Below the pieces are notes generated by a model, which saw only the letters and a program-made list of their open reading frames with translations, had not been told where the DNA came from and ran no database searches. Shown piece after piece: positions 11,192 to 24,200 of a DNA stretch of 64,000 bases (within the stretch, counting starts at the first letter, position 1; every line of letters begins with the position of its first letter). The position numbers were made by a program, and so were the translations under genes. Source of the stretch: Chlamydomonas sphaeroides (taxonomy: Eukaryota; Chlorophyta; Chlorophyceae; Chlamydomonadales; Chlamydomonadaceae); NCBI GenBank assembly GCA_001662425.1, contig BDDC01000192.1, positions 1-64,000 on the forward strand. The letters are read 5' to 3'.

Positions 11192-14100
11192 ATGGCCAAC
11201 AATATATACAGCGGAGGTGCGCCGTAACGTTAAACGCGGTCAACACGGATGTAAGGCCGACTGCCATCGGTTTGCTGTGCCGCAGAGGAGGTCAACGCTG
11301 TGGTGCTTGACATCGGCACGTACTCGGTTAAAGCGGGATACTCGGGGGATGACACGCCCAAGGCGGTGTTCCCGTCGGTGAGCTCATACATCCCACGCGC
11401 GGATGCCGTCGGCCGGCAGCGGCCGCGCTGCTATCTCGCCAACTGCTCCACTTTCCCGGTGCTGCAGGTGGTCGGGATACATGGGGACGCAGCCAACGGC
11501 CTAGGGGCACACGGGAGGCCGGCCGCGGAGCGCAGGCTCTCGGTCGGCCAGCAGGCGCTGAGCGCCCTACAGCAGGGCATGGAGGTGAGCGGCTGCGAGC
11601 GCCCGCGCTCCCATTCACCGCTACGCTCACCACTGCAAGCCTAGGGTCATGGCCGCCGGACGGTTCAGGTAGCAGCGGCGCGAGCTGTGGTTGCCATCCC
11701 AGCCCTGCCGTCTGTCGCCTAGCCACGTGTCAGACTCGCCGACTTCCGGACACGTGCAGGTGCGGTCGCCCTTCGGCAGCGACGACCTGTTTGCGGACTG
11801 GGAGCTGGTCGAGGCGCTGCACAATCACGCGCTGAGGTGCGCGCTAGCCGCCGCAGGGCGGAGGCAGCGCGAGAGGCAGGGGCCAAGCGCCGCAGGGCGC
11901 TGGGTGCCAGCCGCCGCAAGAGGCCCGGCCAGAGGCAGGGGAGGAGGGAGGCCACCTGGCCACGGCCACGCAGGCGCAGGCCCAGGCCTGCCCGCCACGA
12001 ATAGACCCGTCACCGTCGCCCCCACACACGCCAGATGCCCCCCGCGGGCATGTCCCACACGCCCGGGAACAGCTGCGCGGTGGGGTTGGGCCCCTGCGTG
12101 CCCGCCCGTGCGGGGGGCTCGCGCCCTCGCCGCACCGCACCGCACCGCGTGCACGGAGCCTCCGGCCGCGCCCGGCCTCGCTGCTCGCCTCTCCTAGCTG
12201 CCCCACCGGCCCCTGCGCCGGTATTCCACCCCAGCCGCCAACGACCGCCGAAGGGCCGCTGCACGCTACGCAGGCCCCAGCCCCGGGCGGGCTCGCGCCC
12301 AGGCCTCGCACCTGATATGAGTGCCATCGGCACGTCGACGACGCAACTCAATCGATTCGATCCAGTAGGATGCGACGGTTGGTCGCGCCAACCTCCCCAC
12401 CTCCACACAACAAACCGGCTGTCTCCCAACCCGGACCTCACGCCCCGACCCCAACCCCGGCCCCCGAGCCGGCCGGCCCCAAGCATCCCCATCCCAGCTG
12501 CCGCCGGCACCCACCTCCGCCCCTCGCCCCTCGCAGGGACCGGCTTTCCATCAAGCCCGATGAGTTCGCGCTGTTGTTGACGGAGCCCACCCACAACACG
12601 CGCGCCTCGCGCGAGCGGCTGGTGGAGCTGGTGTTCGAGGGCCTGGGCGCGCCGGCGGTGTTCCTGGCGCGCTCCGCGGTGCTGTCGGCGTTCGCGTCGG
12701 CGCGCCAGACGGCGCTCGTCATCGACGCCGGCTACCGGAGTACCACGGGTGCGCGGAGCTGCCGCGCGTGGCTTCCTGTGTTGGAAGTGATTGGTTGCGG
12801 GGCTGCAGACGGGCTGCCAGGACTGCCTGGCTGTGCGCGTATCGCTCCGCAACTGCGGCGGCCGTCGTGCTACTGACGCACTGCCCTCCCCGCGCCGGCC
12901 TGCGCGTCAGCCCTCCGCCCTCCTCCCCCCATCACACCGAGCTTACGCTCGGAGGTTTGGTTGGAGATTACAAACTAGTTCGTTACACCCGTGGTGCCTC
13001 CCTCCCGCCACACACGCCCTCGCAGCTGCTGCGGTGGTGGACGGCCACGTGCTCACCAAGACCGTCAGCCGCACCCCCATCTCGGGGCAGTTCCTCAACC
13101 AGGCCGCGCAGGTGGGTGTGGGGCCGCTGGCTGGCGCTGCGACACGTACGAGCAGTAGTTGTGCTCGGCCGAGTGGCCTAGCATAAGATTTCAAGAAGGA
13201 AATTCCAGCTGAAGGCCCAGTGTGCATGCGTTACCGGTGCGAACACCGAGTGTCGGCAGGACAGCGACCAGCGCACCAGCCAGCTTGGGCTTCGGCTCGG
13301 GGGGCCGCGCGGACAGGGCAGGGCGGCGGTCGTCGCCTTGGGCTCCAGATCTCCGGCTTGCCGCAGCTGGGGACAAGGCGTGTGAGGGACTTGGGCTGCG
13401 GTGCCGCCCCCGGCGCTGACCGCTTACCTCGCCACCCAACCCCCGCCGGGCTTTGGCAGTCCTCGTGCCTTGCATTTGAGTCTATCGATGCGCCAAAGAT
13501 TCAATTCGAAAGACGATATCGACGCTCTCTGCTAAGCTACGCCGGCTGCCCCGCAGGCGGTGGCGGACGCAAAGTACTCGCCGCTGCGGCCGCGGTGGAG
13601 CTTCCGGCGACACGAGGTCAACCCGGGCGAGTTCCAGGTGGGGGCTGGCCTGCCCTTACACCGCAACTGCATCAACACTCATTCTTACACTCATGCTTCA
13701 CGATTACTCCACAAATTCCATGAAAATCTTTCGTTCGACCCATGGGCAACACGGGCGAATTCGAGGCGGGCCTGCGGCTTCGCAGCCTCCCCTTACTCCG
13801 CAGCACAGCTTGCCGACGTGCAGAGCGACAGTGCGCCGCGCGCGCCAGGGGTTGCGGCATGCACGGCTCCAGGGATGGGATGCATGCAGCCTGGTTCGCA
13901 TCCCCACACCCCTCCGCGTGTGCCCGAGCGCCGCGATGATAACGGCGTGTCGTGACGGCCGAGGCTGCGTATCTCCGCATCGCCGCGCACCCCTGCACCT
14001 ACTCCTTGCCTGTCACGCACGACCGACGCGTCACCACCCCCGCGAACAAGTGTCGCGTGTTGTCACTTTACTGCTTTCCTTGAGAATGAACACACGACCT

Positions 14101-16452
14101 GCTACCTGTTGTGGTCTGCTGAGTCGGCCGTGGCAACCCCGCCTGCCCGGGATGCAGGTGAAGCAGATTGACACGGCGGGCGTGGCCAACAGCTTCCGGC
14201 TGTGGCACGTTGAGCAGGTGGGGCGCGGTGGTGGCGGCGGCAGGCCGCAGGCCGCAGGCCATGTGGGTCGTAAGGCCTTGGGGCGGGAGCCGCTGGGCGG
14301 GGCCCCGGCCCGGTGGCCCACAGCCCAGAACAAGGCAGACGGCCGCTGGGCGGGGGCGGCGGACCCCCGGGTCCCCTACCTTGCCAAACCAACTCGCCCG
14401 CAACTACCACCTCAACCTGCCCTGTCGCCACCCCACTCCGCTGCCACCCGCAATGAAATTGCCTCGCCCTTGGCAGCAAATAGGCCACACGGGCAAAACC
14501 CTGGCTCGCCCACGCGTGTCCCCCCCCCAGGTGGCCTCTGACCTCAAAGAGGCCGTGTGCCGCACCAGCGAGAGCCGCTTTTTCGAGGCCGAGGGCGTCA
14601 CCGTGCCCACAGTGGTGTACGAGGTGGGAGGGGCTTGGGAGGGGGGCTTTGGGGGGAAGGAGGCCGCGTGGTACGTGTGCATGTCGTACGACACGTGTGT
14701 CGTGCCGAGGGCGTCACCGTGCCCACCGAGGTGCGCGAGGTGTATGTCTGTTGGGGGCCAGCGGGGCTTTAGGGTGCTGCTGGGGAGCGAGGGGCTGTGG
14801 TACGTGTGCATGATGTGCGTGTCGTGTACGCGTGTCGTGCCCACCGTGGTGGACAAGGCAAAGGTGCAGCGGAGAAGCGGCCAAGCGAGGGGGTTGGGGG
14901 CTGGGGGAAATGGCGCATGCACGGGATGCGGCTGCAGGCGCGCGCCGGCGTCATGAGGCAGCCTAGCCTCATGGCGCCCTCTGCGCCCATGCCCCCTGCC
15001 CGCCCCCTGCCCCCGCAGCTGCCCGACGGCCAGGAGCTGTACCTGGGGCCGGAGCGCTTCCGCATGCCTGAGCTGCTGTTCCAGCCGGTGGGGCCGGGGC
15101 GGGGCGGGGCCTCATGCTGCGCAGCGTGGGCTGCCGGCCTGACCTCGATGGGGGACAGCGTGAAGGGGCCAAAGCGACCCGCGATGCGTGCGGTCGCGTC
15201 GTGCTCGCTACGGGCTGGGTTCGTGCTCCTGGAGCTGTTGCGAACGCTGCCTCGCGGCCCGGCCCCGCCGCAGGCCGCCTTCCTCGGCCACTTCCCGGGC
15301 CTGGCGCTGGCGCCCGAGGCGCGCTCCGTGCCGGGTGAGCCAGGCAGCCAGCGCGGCGGCCCTCTGCTGGCCGCAGAGCTTAGCGCAGCGTGGCTGCCAT
15401 GCCCCGACGGCAGGCCCGCAGGCCCCAGCAAGGCCTTGCTTGAGGGCTACTTGGCAGCGGCCAGGGGTTGCTAGTCGCGAGCCAACGCCCCGCCTCCACG
15501 GGCCTCGCATGCCGGTACTCGCTCGCCTCCAGGCTCAGCCTTTGACCTGCGACCCCCGCAGCTGGTGGTCGCGGTCGTGAAGTGCTCCTGCCTTCCCCGT
15601 GCCTTGCGGAACGTGCTCTCTCCTCTCACGGCCCCTGCCGCAACTCTGGCCCCTTCCGTGCGCCCCCCGCCCCACACACACACGCCAGAGGTGGTGGTGG
15701 ACGCAGTCAACAAGTGCGACGTGGACCTGCGCAAAGACATGTACACTTCTACGCTGCTCACTGGTAGGACGGCGGCACGAGTAGCCGGGGGTGCTCAGCA
15801 GTTGACATCTCCCTCGCCCGCCACGCCGTACACGCACACGGCACCTCTGCCCGGCCCTCCGTCCCGCCCGCAGGCGGCACCAGCTTGCTGCACGGCTTCC
15901 GCGAGCGGCTAGAGAAGGAGCTGGGCGACGCCGTGCCGGCGGCTGCAAAGATGAAGGTGCTCGCAAGCACAAACACGGTGGAGCGGCGCTTCGCCACCTG
16001 GATCGGTGCGCGGTTCCGGGGGCTGACTGCTTGCTGTTCGAGCCATCGCTGCGCTGCCACACCAATGGTGTTACCGCACACCCTGGCTACGGCTGGGTTA
16101 GGGGATGTGTGTGTTGGGGGCGACGAGGCGCGGTGGAGCATGGCTGTTGTCGTGTCGTTGCGGCACACAAGGCTGCCACGGCGCGATGCAGGCGAGTGTC
16201 CTCGACCAACGCCTCGGCCGCGCGGCGGCTGTGTGTGTATGTGTTCCAGTGTTAGGTGGCACAGTGTGTGTGGGGGGGGGTGGCGTCGACGCACGCCCAC
16301 GCCAGCGGCCCACGCCCTGTCGTACTCTGCCGTACACCTGCCGTACAGGTGGCTCCGTGCTGTCCAGCTTGGGGACCTTCCAGCAGCTGTGGATGAGCAA
16401 AAAGGAGTACGCGGAGCACGGCGCGCCGCTGGTCAACCGCAAGTGCATCTGA
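11192..16452 (+). CDS. ARP4: Actin-related protein 4 (BAF53/ARP4)
   Basis: ARP4 is the nuclear actin-like subunit shared by SWI/SNF, INO80/SWR1 and NuA4 chromatin complexes, where it pairs with actin. Fourteen exons (11192-11216, 11286-11377, 11468-11584, 11760-11836, 12537-12748, 13026-13111, 13557-13637, 14158-14217, 14531-14623, 15019-15087, 15274-15334, 15689-15763, 15874-16005, 16349-16452) give 427 residues, against 429 for human BAF53A. The first actin phosphate loop reads VVLDIGTYSVKAGYSGDD. Further family blocks are WELVEALHNHAL, ALVIDAGYRSTT, VVDGHVLTK, VLASTNTVERRFATWIG and the ending SSLGTFQQLWMSKKEY...NRKCI, which matches the BAF53 C-terminus and not conventional actin. Exon 1 encodes only MANNIYSG plus one base. 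Exon 9 has its 3' end and donor duplicated 116 bp downstream in the intron. The block replacing the human variable loop (exon 3, GIHGDAANGLGAHG) is divergent. Confidence 0.95.
14588..14741 (+). repeat. Tandem duplication of ARP4 exon 9 end and donor
   Basis: The core GAGGGCGTCACCGTGCCCAC occurs at about 14591-14610 in exon 9 and about 14707-14726 in the following intron. GAG|GTG donors lie at 14624 and 14740, 116 bp apart. The flanking TGGTACGTGTGCATG is also repeated. Confidence 0.8.
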
Positions 16453-17341
16453 GCGGCGGCGACGGCCGTCAGGGGCCGCAATGCGCAGGCACCCTCAGGC
16501 CCTGCGGCCGTGCGTCCGGCGGTTCGGGGGTCGGCGCGCCGTGGGTCGCCGGCGCATGCATGCTCGTCTCCGGCACCCTCACCCTCGTCCTGCTCCCCAG
16601 CAGCTGGCGGAGGCGCTGCAGGTCCGCTAGCGCGGCCGCGGCCGGGGCCGGGGCGGGGCTGGCGAGGCAGCGGCACGAGGCCGTTGCAGGAGCGGGCGTG
16701 CAGACGAAAGGGGCGTGCATGGGGGGCCGGGGGCGGCCCCGGTCAATGCGCAGCGTGCGCCAGCAGGCGTGGTGGGCTGGATCGCAGGGCGGGCCGGATC
16801 GCGGGCGGTTCCCGGTAGATCGCGGGGCGGGCCGCGGAGATGCGGCTGCGGCTGTGGCTATGCGCGCCCGCGCCTGGGTTTGACGTGGCAGCAGGCGTGG
16901 TGACAGGCAAGCAGCAGCGGCTCGGGTCGCGGCAGGCGCCTGGTCGCTGCCGGCTCCTCGACAGGGCCGAGGGCGGCGCAACGACACGCGTGGCGGGCGG
17001 GCCATGTGGCGCGGGCGCAGCAGCGTACGCTGGACCTCAGCCCGCACGGATCCGTGCTCTCCGTGCAAGGGCCGCCGGAGGGGCGCCGCCCCGGCCTGCC
17101 GTGGCGTGGTCGTAGGGCAGGGTCGGTGGTTGGCGCGGCAGGCCTGGTGGTGGCGCGCTTGGCTGCGAGGGGATGCTGCGCCGGCGGTTGGACGGACGGC
17201 TTGACGCGGTGTTGCACAGCGGCCCTTGGGGAGTAATGCTGAGGGTCGGCCGGTTGCAAGGCTTTTGCGTGGCCGGGTATGCCGGCGGCGGGGGCAGCGC
17301 TGCGGCGCACCTGCCGCTGCCGGCGCCTGTGGGACCCCGGG

Positions 17342-17346
17342 TGTAA
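17342..17346 (+). terminator. Putative poly(A) signal TGTAA for ARP4
   Basis: First clear TGTAA after the ARP4 stop, about 890 bp downstream. TGTAA is the usual green-algal poly(A) signal. The assignment is by position only. Confidence 0.4.
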
Positions 17347-17475
17347 CAGGTGGTGCAAGAGGTAATCCTCGGATGCTGGGAGCATCCGCGGTGTGGCGGT
17401 AGTACTGCTCCACCGGGGCAGCTGGCCGGCGTGAGACACGTGAGGCACCCAGGCCACGCTCGAGTAACACATTGT

Positions 17476-17480
17476 TTACA
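17476..17480 (-). terminator. Putative poly(A) signal TGTAA for the Rieske oxygenase
   Basis: TTACA on the plus strand (TGTAA on the minus strand), about 740 bp after the stop at 18216. Confidence 0.4.
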
Positions 17481-18215
17481 GGAGCCGGTTTTCTTGGACG
17501 CGTGAGCGCCGCACACCGAGCTGCCTTCGTACTTTCGTTTTTGTGGAGGCTCCACACCGCGGAGGCGCAGCCAATACCCGCCGATGAGCATCGCAGATTG
17601 TGACGCAATTGTGCCCGGACATCTGAACTCCACACGCCAATGCACTTAGGGGCGCTGGGCGGGCACCAACTGGCGGGCACCAAACGCACGCGCTCACCCC
17701 TGCACGCGAAGATGACACAATGATGCCCAGACATTCCAACTCAACACAATAATCGCGGCGTCGGTGCAAGCACGCCACCCCGCAACGCGCTCCGCCCCGG
17801 CCACGGGGGGCGGCCCCCTGCGTTGCCAGCGCCCTGCTGCCCCTCCCTCTCGCCGCCTGCCGCTTGCCGGCACACCCAAACACCTCGCAGAGCTCGTACG
17901 CCATGCTCCATGCGCCATGCACACTGTACTTCAGCACGCCCGTGTCGGGCGCCGGACCCCACAGCCGCCCGGCCCCCTTGCACATGATGCCTTCCGCCGG
18001 CCACCGCGGGGCCGAAGAAGGAGAACAAGGTCCAGTCCCGTCGTTCGTCGTCGCGTGCGCCACCAGTAACACCCACGCCTCTCATCTCTCGCGCCACCGG
18101 CAACACTCACTCACACCTCTCGCACCGGTGCTGGTGCCGCCCTCTCGTCGCATCTGCGGTTGCGTTGGGCACCCCCCGAGAGCCCAGAGCGCTGGCACGT
18201 GCCTGGCGCGGCGCC

Positions 18216-21200
18216 TCAGTTGTTGTCGGCGTGCGAGTAGGGGAACACATGCATCAGCTGCTCGAACTTGGCCGCCGCCGCCGCCACCAGGCCGCAAACC
18301 ACCGCCGCCGCCGCCACCGCCGCGCCCTCGCCCGTCGCCAGGTACCCCAGGCCGCCCAGCACCACCTGCCCCACCAGGCCAGCCGACGACCCGGCAGTCG
18401 CCGCGGCGGCGGCCGCCGCCGAGGCGGTGGCGGCGGCGCGCGCCGCCGCCGCCGCCAGCACGAGCGCGGCGGCGGCGATGCCGAGGACGGTGGCGGCGGC
18501 CTTGACGGCGCGGATGCGGCCGAGGGCCTTGAGGCAGATGGCGCATTTCGCGGTGTGGGAGTGGTAGGTGTCGAACAGCTTGGCCGGGTCGGCCTCGCGA
18601 GCGCTCAGCGGCGGCGTGCCTGCGCGCGCACGGAGGGGGCAAGGCGTGTGGTTGTGTGCGTGTTTGGGGATGCTGGTCGAAGGTACGGCCGGCGCCGGCG
18701 CGCCAGCGGGCTCGCAGCACGCCGCGGTGAGGCAGCGGGGGTACAGCATGCAGTCCGGGCGCTGCGGTGCATGACAGTGCCGCCCGCGCGCTGCGGCGGC
18801 GCTGTGTGCCTCGGGTAGAGGCCACCGGGTACCGCCCGCCGAGCCGAGCGCCAGCCCGGCAGGCCGCGGCGACCCCTCATCGGCCTCACCCGGAGCGAAC
18901 GGCACCTCGCCGCCCGAGTAGCGCGCCAGCCAGTTGCGCCACGACACCACGCCCCTGGAGCAGGCGGCAGGGGGCAGGGGAGGGCAGGAGGGGAGGAGGG
19001 AGGGGAGGGGAGGGCAGGAGGGGAGGGGAGGGCAGGAGGGAGCAGCGGCGTGGGCTGGCGGGCTGGCGGGCGAATCAGGGGAGGCGGCGGCAAGGCCGAC
19101 CCAGCTGCTCACGCGTCCACGCGGGTGGGCGTGCTGCAGCGCGGCTGTGTACATCGCATATCGAGTACGGTATGCGAGACATGGTACTGCAGGCTACCGG
19201 TATTGCACACTCAGGCTCCCGGTACACAGCATGGTCGAGCGCTAGCTTCAGGGACGCCGCCGCTCGCTCACATGTCCACACTCGTGGGCATGTAGAAGCG
19301 AGGCGGCGGCAGCGCGCCCGCCTCATGCTCAGCGCCGCCGTTGCTGCCGCCGCCGCCGCCGCCGGCCGGGCCGCGCTCCGCTGCCAGCTGCCGGCGGTGG
19401 CGCGCCACGATGCGTTCTTGGTGGTGCAGGAACACCATGTCCTAGTTTGGAGGGGGCATCGGGGGAACGCAAGGGGTAAACCAGGGGGAAAAACCGTGGT
19501 CGTGCATTCGGCGGTTGGAGGATTGCGAAGTACGGCCTGCGGCCCGCACGCCCGCCCCCGCAGCTCGTGCTACCTTCGCCGCACCCACCTGGTGCAGGAA
19601 GAGCGCTGCCAGCGAGTGGAAGAGCCAGGTAGGCAGCGGCGCGGCAAAGAAGGCGATGCCGGTGCCGCCGTGGCCCTTGGCGCCGGGCGGAGCCACACGA
19701 AGCTGGGGATGGGGCGGTCAGCGGGGCGGGTGGCGGAGCGGGAGGAGGGCCAGCGGGCGGGCAGCGAGTGGGCGGCGCGGTGGGGGTGCGGGCAGCTCGG
19801 CGCGGGCGACGTGGGAGGCGCGGCCAACCGGCGCTGTGGCGGCAGCCGTGGCTGGGAGGAAGGGACGTGTGCGCTGCCGGAAGTGGACCCCTTGGGCCGT
19901 GCGGCCCGAGCGGACAGGGGCCGGGGCGGCGAGGCGGTCCCAACCTCATGTGAGCATCCCGGGGGGTCCTGGGCCCTGGGGTGCCGCACCTGCTGCCCCA
20001 CGTGCCGCAGGGGGGGGGGCGGCAGCGGAGCCAAACCCTGGGCCCTGAACCTCCCGAAACCCTGGAACCCCTCCGGCCCCCCGCCCTGGTGGCCCTGGCG
20101 GCCCTGGCGGCCCTGTAGCCGTACCTGCTGCCCCACGAAACCCTACAGCTCGAAACCTCCAAACCCCGGCAGCCCCCGCCCGGCCGAACCACCGCCCTGG
20201 CGGCCCTGTGGCCGTACCTGCTGCCCCACGAAACCCAACATCTCGAACCCCCCCAAACCCCGGCAGCACCAGCCCGGCTGAACCACCGCCCTGGCGGCCC
20301 TGTGGCCGCACCTGCTGCCCCACGTGCCGCGTGTTGCCGGGGGTGGTGGGCGTCGAGTAGAGGCACAGCACGGTGGTGCCGCCGTTGTGGTGGTGCTGCG
20401 TGATCCTGCAGGGCTCGGGCGGGGCGGGGCGGAGCGCAGGCGCAGGCTCGGGCTCGGGCCGCAGCATGGAGGCGGTTGTGACGCCGCCCGCCCTGAGGTG
20501 GGCGCACTCCGAACATGGCAGCGCAGGCGCAGGGGCCGCTGCGGCTGTTGGAGCCTCACTGGCCCCTGCGGCTTGTCGCCGTTGTCGCCGTTGTCGCCAT
20601 TGCAACGTGGTGCTTCTCGGAGCTCCCAAAGGAAGCCCCAGCCCGCCGGCATCCTGCTCGTCGTGCTCGTCTGTGCTGTGCTGCCCCCCTCCGAAGGTAC
20701 GGCAGTACGTACCAGGCCCTGCCGTACGTACCTCACGTGGCACGGCGGCACGAACTCGGCGGCCGACTCCTTGACGTCCTTGCGCCACGGGTCGGGGATG
20801 CGCACCTGCGGCGGTCGCCAGGACGGGACGATACCTACATATCAGGCTGCCGCTCAACGTGTGGAGTTCGAGGTAGGATTCCGTATCGCAACGCAGCCCT
20901 ACTCAGCCCAGGGGTTGCCCGGCGGTTGCAGCCGCACGCCAACGCCCGTCAACTTTTGCTGAGCAGCGTGGCCCCTGCCAGGCACGGCGGAAGCCTGGCG
21001 GCGCGTTCAAAGAGCCCAGGATGTACGAGGCACGGACGGGCGTCCCCTCCCCCACAGGGCCCACCGCACCTGACAGCCGCCCTTCTGAGGGAACCCCAAA
21101 GGTGTCCATCAACGAACATTATTTAATGCATCCATAGCAACGTCCACATAAGACATGAGGGCGCGCCGCAACTCAAAGCCGCCCTCCGCCACAACTCATA

Positions 21201-24200
21201 GCCGCCCTTCCGAGGAAAGGCCTGGAGAGTCCATCGATACACTATAGCCGATGTATGAATGGCGTCACCATAAAATACGAAGGGCCCCACCGCACCTCAA
21301 AGCCGCCCTCCCGGGAGACCGGCCGACTGATCTTCATGGAAAAGGGCTTTGCGTCCGTGTAGCGGTTGCCTGGCGGGCGGGGTGGACGGGCGGGCGGGCG
21401 TGTCGGCGGGGACCGGCGAGTACTTGCCACGTCCCAAGGTCTGGGCGGGGCTGCGCGCGCTCCAAGCGCGACACGCTTTGGGGGACCTACTGCCCACTGG
21501 ACCTGTCCCCCAGTGCGGTCGCTGCTGCTCGGGTGTTGCGAGCAAAAGTCACAAAGCCAACATATGATTGCACACGTATGTATCACTAATATACATACAT
21601 ATATACGATATAGTATAGTACATCAATAATGAACGTATGCATGTGTCGCTCAACGACGCTCACCCGCGACCTTGTGGTGGCTCACGGGCACGTGGGCAGG
21701 GTCCACCACTGGGGCAAGAAGGGGGCAGGGGGTTGCCACTTGCCAGGCAGCGCAGGCAGCCAGGGTACGGTTGGGTCGCCATAGACGAAGAAGGGCAGAG
21801 GCGGCGCGTGGGGCCCGTGGGAGGCCACTCGACACGGAGCCGCTTGGCCGGGGGCTGGGGCCAGCGCCAGGGGCCCGTGCCTCCTGCCATCGCCGCCCCC
21901 TCGCCCGCCCGCTGCCCTCGCACAGCAAGCGCTGCCGTGCCGCTGCCGTACCGTTCTCGATAAAGTAGTCGTGGCCGTACGGCAGGTCACGGAAGGTGAA
22001 GCCGGGCGCGTCCACGCCGGGCTTGCCGCTGCCGTCGTCCTGCATGCGGCAGATGCCACACAGGGGGGGGGGAGGGGGGCGCCAGCAGCACAGGAGAGGG
22101 CACAGGGTAGGTGCGGGTGCGGGTGGGTAGGTGGCTGGCGACACAGCGCGACAGCGGCAACGAAGGGAGGGCGCTCGTGCGTCCCGAGCCTCACACACGC
22201 GCATGGAGCACACGGCTGAAACACGCAGCTCGCAGCCGCTACAGCCGAGAAGCACTGGGCGCGCGCTGCTGCGGGGCTGGCACGCGGCTCGGGGCTGCGG
22301 CCGCAGCCGCCGCTTGCGGCCGCCGGCCGCCATGGGCGCGAGCTGCGCACGCAACGCCACTGCCGCAACCCTATGCCCGTGGCGCGGTATCGCGGACAAC
22401 CGATGACCGCCTTCCGCCGAGTCATCTCGGAACCCCCCGAACCCCGTCTGTCCTTCCCCGGGGCATCACAGGCTCCAGCCCAACCCCTCCACGTTGAGCC
22501 CGGCAGGCAGCGCCGGCCGCAAAACACACACGCCCCCAAATCATTTCCCCTTCCCTCCCCCCTGCCTACCCCAGGCCGTCACAGCTCCCAGCCCAACCCC
22601 CTCACGTTGAGCTCGGCAGGCAGCGCCGGCCGCCGGGTCGCCGCCGCCGCGGCCTCGACGGCGCCGCCGGCGCCCCATACCCACAGCAGGCCGCCCAGCT
22701 CCATGGTGGGGTGCGGCACTGCGCAGGAGCGCGGGCTGGCCGTGGCGCGGCGGAGGTCGGCCTCGTTCCTGCGGTGGGTTTCGTGTGAAAGAAAGTGGCG
22801 GGGCCCGGCGCGGGCTGTCGTCAGCGACACCCGTCCAGGTTTGGATCCAGCCGCCTCCGCTAAGGGGGGCCCCGCTTGCTGAGCACAGCGCCGCGCGGCG
22901 CCGGCCGGCCGGCGGAGCCGCCGCTCTGCGCCCCCAACGGCGTGTCGTGGCCTGTTGCAGCACCCCCGGCCTTGCCCGCCCTCACGTCGTGTCGCAGCAA
23001 CCCCGCCGGCCCCGCCGCCCTTGCCTGGTGGTGGGGATGGCGGTGCAGGCGCCGCCGCCCTCGAAGCGCCAGCCGTGGTAGCTGCGGGGATTGGGCAGCG
23101 CAAGGGGGGCGGCAGCAACCGGCCCAGGCTGACGCACACGCAGCTGACGGAAAAAAGAGCCGCAGGCGCCAGCCGTTGGCGGCTGCGGACGCGAGCCGTT
23201 GGCAAGCGAGGCGACGGCCGCCGCACACGCATCGGCAGGCCTGGCCCTGCAGCCGCCGCGGCACCGGCTGCACCGCCCGACAGAGGCCGTGGCTGGCCCC
23301 GGCGGGCGCCCAGGCCCCAGGGCAGCGACCGCCCCCCACACGCACCCAGGCAGGCCTGGCCCTGCCCGCCACGGCTGCGGCTGCGGCCCAGGCGTGCGCC
23401 GGTGGCGCCTCCGGCCCCAACGCCAGGCCGCCAGCCGCACACAGACACCCCCCTGCCCAGGCCCCACCAACACCCAAGCACACACATGCACACAGAAACT
23501 TGCGCCCTGCCCTGCCCTGCCCCTGCCCCTCCTCCGCCCCTGCTCCGGCCTCACGCGCACAGCAGAGTGCCGTCCGCCTCCACACGGCCCTCCGACAGGG
23601 GCGCCAGCCTGCAAGGGCGCGGCGGGCACACAGGAGGGGCTGGCGGCACGTTAGCTCGCAGGGGCCGCAGGGGCTCGGGCGGCGGCAGCGCAGCAGGCGC
23701 ACAGACGGGGCGGCGCCGACCGAGGGACGGGACCGCGGCGGGCCGAGGGACGAGGGCAGGTGGCAGGTGACCGGGCAGCGACCAGGGCCTCTAGGCGGCA
23801 GTAGCGCGCGGAGCGTCAGCAGCGCTGCGCCGGCCGCTCCAGGGCTGCTGTGTGCTCGTGTGGCTTGCAAGTGTGTAAGGCAGCTCAACACACATCTAAC
23901 CGCATTCCCTCTACGCACGGCCGACGCGCCACTCTACCCGGGGCGTGCTGTGCCGCCTGTGCAGTTCTGCTCTACCTAATACACAAACACACACCTGTGG
24001 GGGCAGGCGTCCTTGAACGCCCGCCAGCTGCCGCTGCCGTCGCGCCACAGCACCAGCTCCTGGCCCTGGGGGCGGTGCGTGCGGCGTGGGGTTCGTGCCA
24101 TGCCCGGCCCCTGGCCCCAGGCCCCCTGCGCCGTGCGCCCCTGCGCCCCGTCCCTGCCTCTTACTCGCGCAGCAGCAACGGTGAAGGCGTGCGACCGGTG

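Larger units (their letters stand above)
16453..18215. other. Convergent 3' flanks of ARP4 and the Rieske oxygenase
   Basis: No further coding exons were found. ARP4 comes in from the left and the Rieske oxygenase from the right. TGTAA elements for each gene lie about 0.75-0.9 kb beyond the stops (17342-17346 plus strand, 17476-17480 minus strand), leaving about 130 bp between the two putative ends. Confidence 0.5.

Noticed and set aside
16469..17734. 421-codon open frame on the minus strand
   Set aside because: Lies in the convergent 3' flanks of ARP4 and the Rieske oxygenase. Low-complexity Arg/Ala/Pro with no homology I recognise.
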